Shown in pieces: positions 62,575 to 64,000 of a stretch of DNA of 64,000 nt. The position numbers and the translations under genes were made by a program. Location of the stretch: the NCBI GenBank assembly GCA_963805915.1, contig CAWDWD010000013.1, positions 1-64,000 of the forward strand. Direction: 5' to 3'. The stretch's first letter is position 1, and the number at the start of each line of letters is the position of its first letter. The DNA is from JAEULH01 sp963805915 (GTDB lineage: Bacteria; Pseudomonadota; Alphaproteobacteria; Rhodospirillales; Defluviicoccaceae). The notes under the pieces are model-generated. The model made no database searches. It had not been told where the DNA came from and worked only from the letters and a program-made list of their open reading frames with translations.

Positions 62575-63714
62575 ATGAAAGACACAGTGCTACAAACGAT
62601 GTCCTCCTTTTGCGATGCCAGCAGCGACCCGGCGCTTTGGCCAGAGGCGCTCGCGCTGTTGGCCGAAGCCACGGATGCCGACGCCGCCTTCATCGCCTAC
62701 CACGAACCAGGCGGTGCATCGGGTCGCATCGTTCACGCTTGGGGTGTCGGCGCCAAGCCGATCGCGACCTACGGCAATGCGTCGGATACGCTCGCCGGCT
62801 GGCTCGGGAATGGCGCTGTCAGCGCGGCGTCGCCGAGCGTTTGGGACGACGACAGCGTCGTCTCCGACGGCATCCCGTTCGCCAAGACCAACTTCGCCGC
62901 CGATTGGCTGCATGGGCAACACTTCCATCGTTTTCTCGCCGGTGTGTTTGTCGGTGAGGGTGGCCGCGTTGGCCTGGTTGCGCTGCTTCGCGCGCGCCGC
63001 CGCGGCGGCTTCAAAGCCGAGGCGAGGGCTCAGTTCACCGACCTGCTCCCGCATCTGCAGCGCCGCCTTGCGGCGAGCGAGGCGCTGCTGTCGGTCAAGA
63101 CGGTCCAGGCGGCTTCGCTAATGGCCCTTCACGGGATGTCGCTCGGGGTGGCCTTGATCCGCGCCGACGGCGGCGTCTTATACGCCAACCCGACCGCGAC
63201 CGCCGTCATCAACAACGGCGATATTCTCTCGCTGAGCACCGGCGCGTTGGCGCTTGGCCAACCGGGGCGGCGCGGCCGCTTCCGCGAATTGCTGACGCGT
63301 CTGGCGGGCATGGTGCGCGACGGAGAACAGGTCGTGCCGCGGGCCCTCGCGGTGCCGCGGCCGTCGCGCCAAAGGCCGGTGAGCGTGCTGGTCTGGCCGA
63401 TGCCCGACGCCGGCGAAACCGGTCCGGACGAGCCGATCGCTATCGTCTTTATTGGCGATCCGGAAAACCCCGGCGAGATTGACGCCATGCGGCTGTGCGA
63501 CCTCTACGGCTTGAGCCGGGCCGAGGCGCGCGTCGCGGCCCTGCTGGCGCAGGGCAATCGCCTCGACGAGACCGCGCAGATCCTGGGCGTCGCCTATGAG
63601 ACCGTCCGCAAGCACCTGAAGCAGATTTTCAGCAAGACCGGAACCGACCGCCAGGCCGAACTGGTCCGGATGCTGGTCGGCGGCCCGGCCGCGGTGACCA
63701 ACCCGCCGAGCTGA
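62575..63714 (+). CDS. LuxR-type transcriptional regulator with sensor domain
   Basis: A 379-residue regulator. The N-terminal 300 residues contain a GAF/PAS-like sensory region (FIAYHEPGGASGRIVHAWGV; then LHGMSLGVALIRADGGVLYA NPTA) and the C-terminal 65 residues a GerE/LuxR-type helix-turn-helix: YGLSRAEARVAALLAQGNRL, DETAQILGVAYETVRKHLKQ and IFSKTGTDRQAELVRML. The domain order matches orphan LuxR regulators of alphaproteobacteria. No synthase gene is present, so an acyl-homoserine lactone ligand is unlikely. Ligand unknown. Confidence 0.88.
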   Translation: MKDTVLQTMSSFCDASSDPALWPEALALLAEATDADAAFIAYHEPGGASGRIVHAWGVGAKPIATYGNASDTLAGWLGNGAVSAASPSVWDDDSVVSDGIPFAKTNFAADWLHGQHFHRFLAGVFVGEGGRVGLVALLRARRRGGFKAEARAQFTDLLPHLQRRLAASEALLSVKTVQAASLMALHGMSLGVALIRADGGVLYANPTATAVINNGDILSLSTGALALGQPGRRGRFRELLTRLAGMVRDGEQVVPRALAVPRPSRQRPVSVLVWPMPDAGETGPDEPIAIVFIGDPENPGEIDAMRLCDLYGLSRAEARVAALLAQGNRLDETAQILGVAYETVRKHLKQIFSKTGTDRQAELVRMLVGGPAAVTNPPS

Positions 63715-63761
63715 CGCGGGGCTTCCCGCTCGGCGGCGGGCGAAGGCTCTCGGGCGGTCCG

Positions 63762-63947
63762 CTATGCCTTGCGCGGCCCCAGCACCAGCCAGAGAAGGAA
63801 GCCGACCACCGGCAGGAGCAAGATGAGAAGGACCCACAGCACCTTGCCGCCCGTGGAGGCTCCGCTCTGCACCACATGAATCAGCGCCCAGACGTCGAGC
63901 GCGAGCACAATAAGCCCGAAGACCCCACCGACACGCATTCCCTCCAT
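63762..63947 (-). CDS. PLDc_N domain small membrane protein
   Basis: A 61-residue protein with two membrane helices around SGASTGGKVLWVLLILLLPV and the tail FLLWLVLGPRKA, the signature of the phospholipase D N-terminal (PLDc_N) domain found as a free-standing small protein. GGGAGGAAAG precedes the ATG. Role not known. Confidence 0.85.
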   Translation of the reverse strand: MEGMRVGGVFGLIVLALDVWALIHVVQSGASTGGKVLWVLLILLLPVVGFLLWLVLGPRKA

Positions 63948-64000
63948 CGCTTTCCTCCCAAGCTTTCGTGGACCCGGCGTTCCCGGCGCCGCTCACCGCG

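Overview
The window looks like ordinary chromosome of a high-GC alphaproteobacterium, most like the Rhodospirillales. The grounds are a CcrM-type GANTC methyltransferase, ornithine-lipid genes (olsB/olsA), a complete core of the ethylmalonyl-CoA pathway, an ETF/3-hydroxybutyryl-CoA dehydrogenase operon, a PduO-type cobalamin adenosyltransferase, an mreBCD-mrdA-rodA cluster, and GC-rich codon use throughout. The lineage is inferred from gene content; no 16S gene is present.

Layout. 1-7.7 kb: an orphan acyl carrier protein, a baeRF-type protein, tRNA-Cys and tRNA-Asn, a MarR-like gene fragment, a ParA-type ATPase with a ribbon-helix-helix-like partner, a long CCAT/CCAG tetranucleotide repeat, a lipoprotein, an aldo/keto reductase, a GcvA-like LysR regulator and a DUF1127 protein. 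7.7-13.4 kb: a PBP1A-type enzyme, then a wrecked polyamine (pot) transporter operon. There potF is split by a 1390-bp insertion sequence flanked by 15-bp direct repeats, the rest of potF and all of potG are gone, and potH is fused to the tail of potI. 13.4-23.4 kb: hemerythrin, a lipoprotein, gltA, gltX, a YjbQ protein, acetoacetyl-CoA synthetase, an EamA transporter, an RNase E/G-like protein and infA. 23.4-32 kb: a PAS histidine kinase with its response regulator, then rodA-mrdA-mreD-mreC-mreB. 32.5-42.5 kb: a type II secretion cluster in the order E-F-G-H-I-J-L-M-(C/N)-D, with a one-base frameshift in gspD.

42.5-56.4 kb is the metabolic centre. Ethylmalonyl-CoA mutase is divergent from a crotonyl-CoA carboxylase/reductase that carries a C-terminal CBS-domain pair, followed by methylsuccinyl-CoA dehydrogenase. 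Next come a HIG1-like membrane protein, cobalamin adenosyltransferase (cofactor supply for the mutase), a TauE/SafE permease, a frameshifted SWIM-SNF2 helicase, etfB-etfA (the likely electron acceptor for the dehydrogenase) and hbd. Together with acetoacetyl-CoA synthetase at 18.7 kb this fits C2 assimilation and polyhydroxybutyrate-linked metabolism.

56.6-64 kb: olsB-olsA, ccrM with three GANTC sites directly upstream, rnhB, a TIGR04283-like glycosyltransferase, hspQ, a DsbA-family protein, a LuxR-type regulator and a small PLDc_N membrane protein.

Most of the window is core genome. The points most worth a second look are the Ccr-CBS fusion, the ccrM upstream region, the pot wreckage with its unusually long target duplication, the two frameshifts in otherwise well-preserved genes, and the many short tandem repeats between genes.
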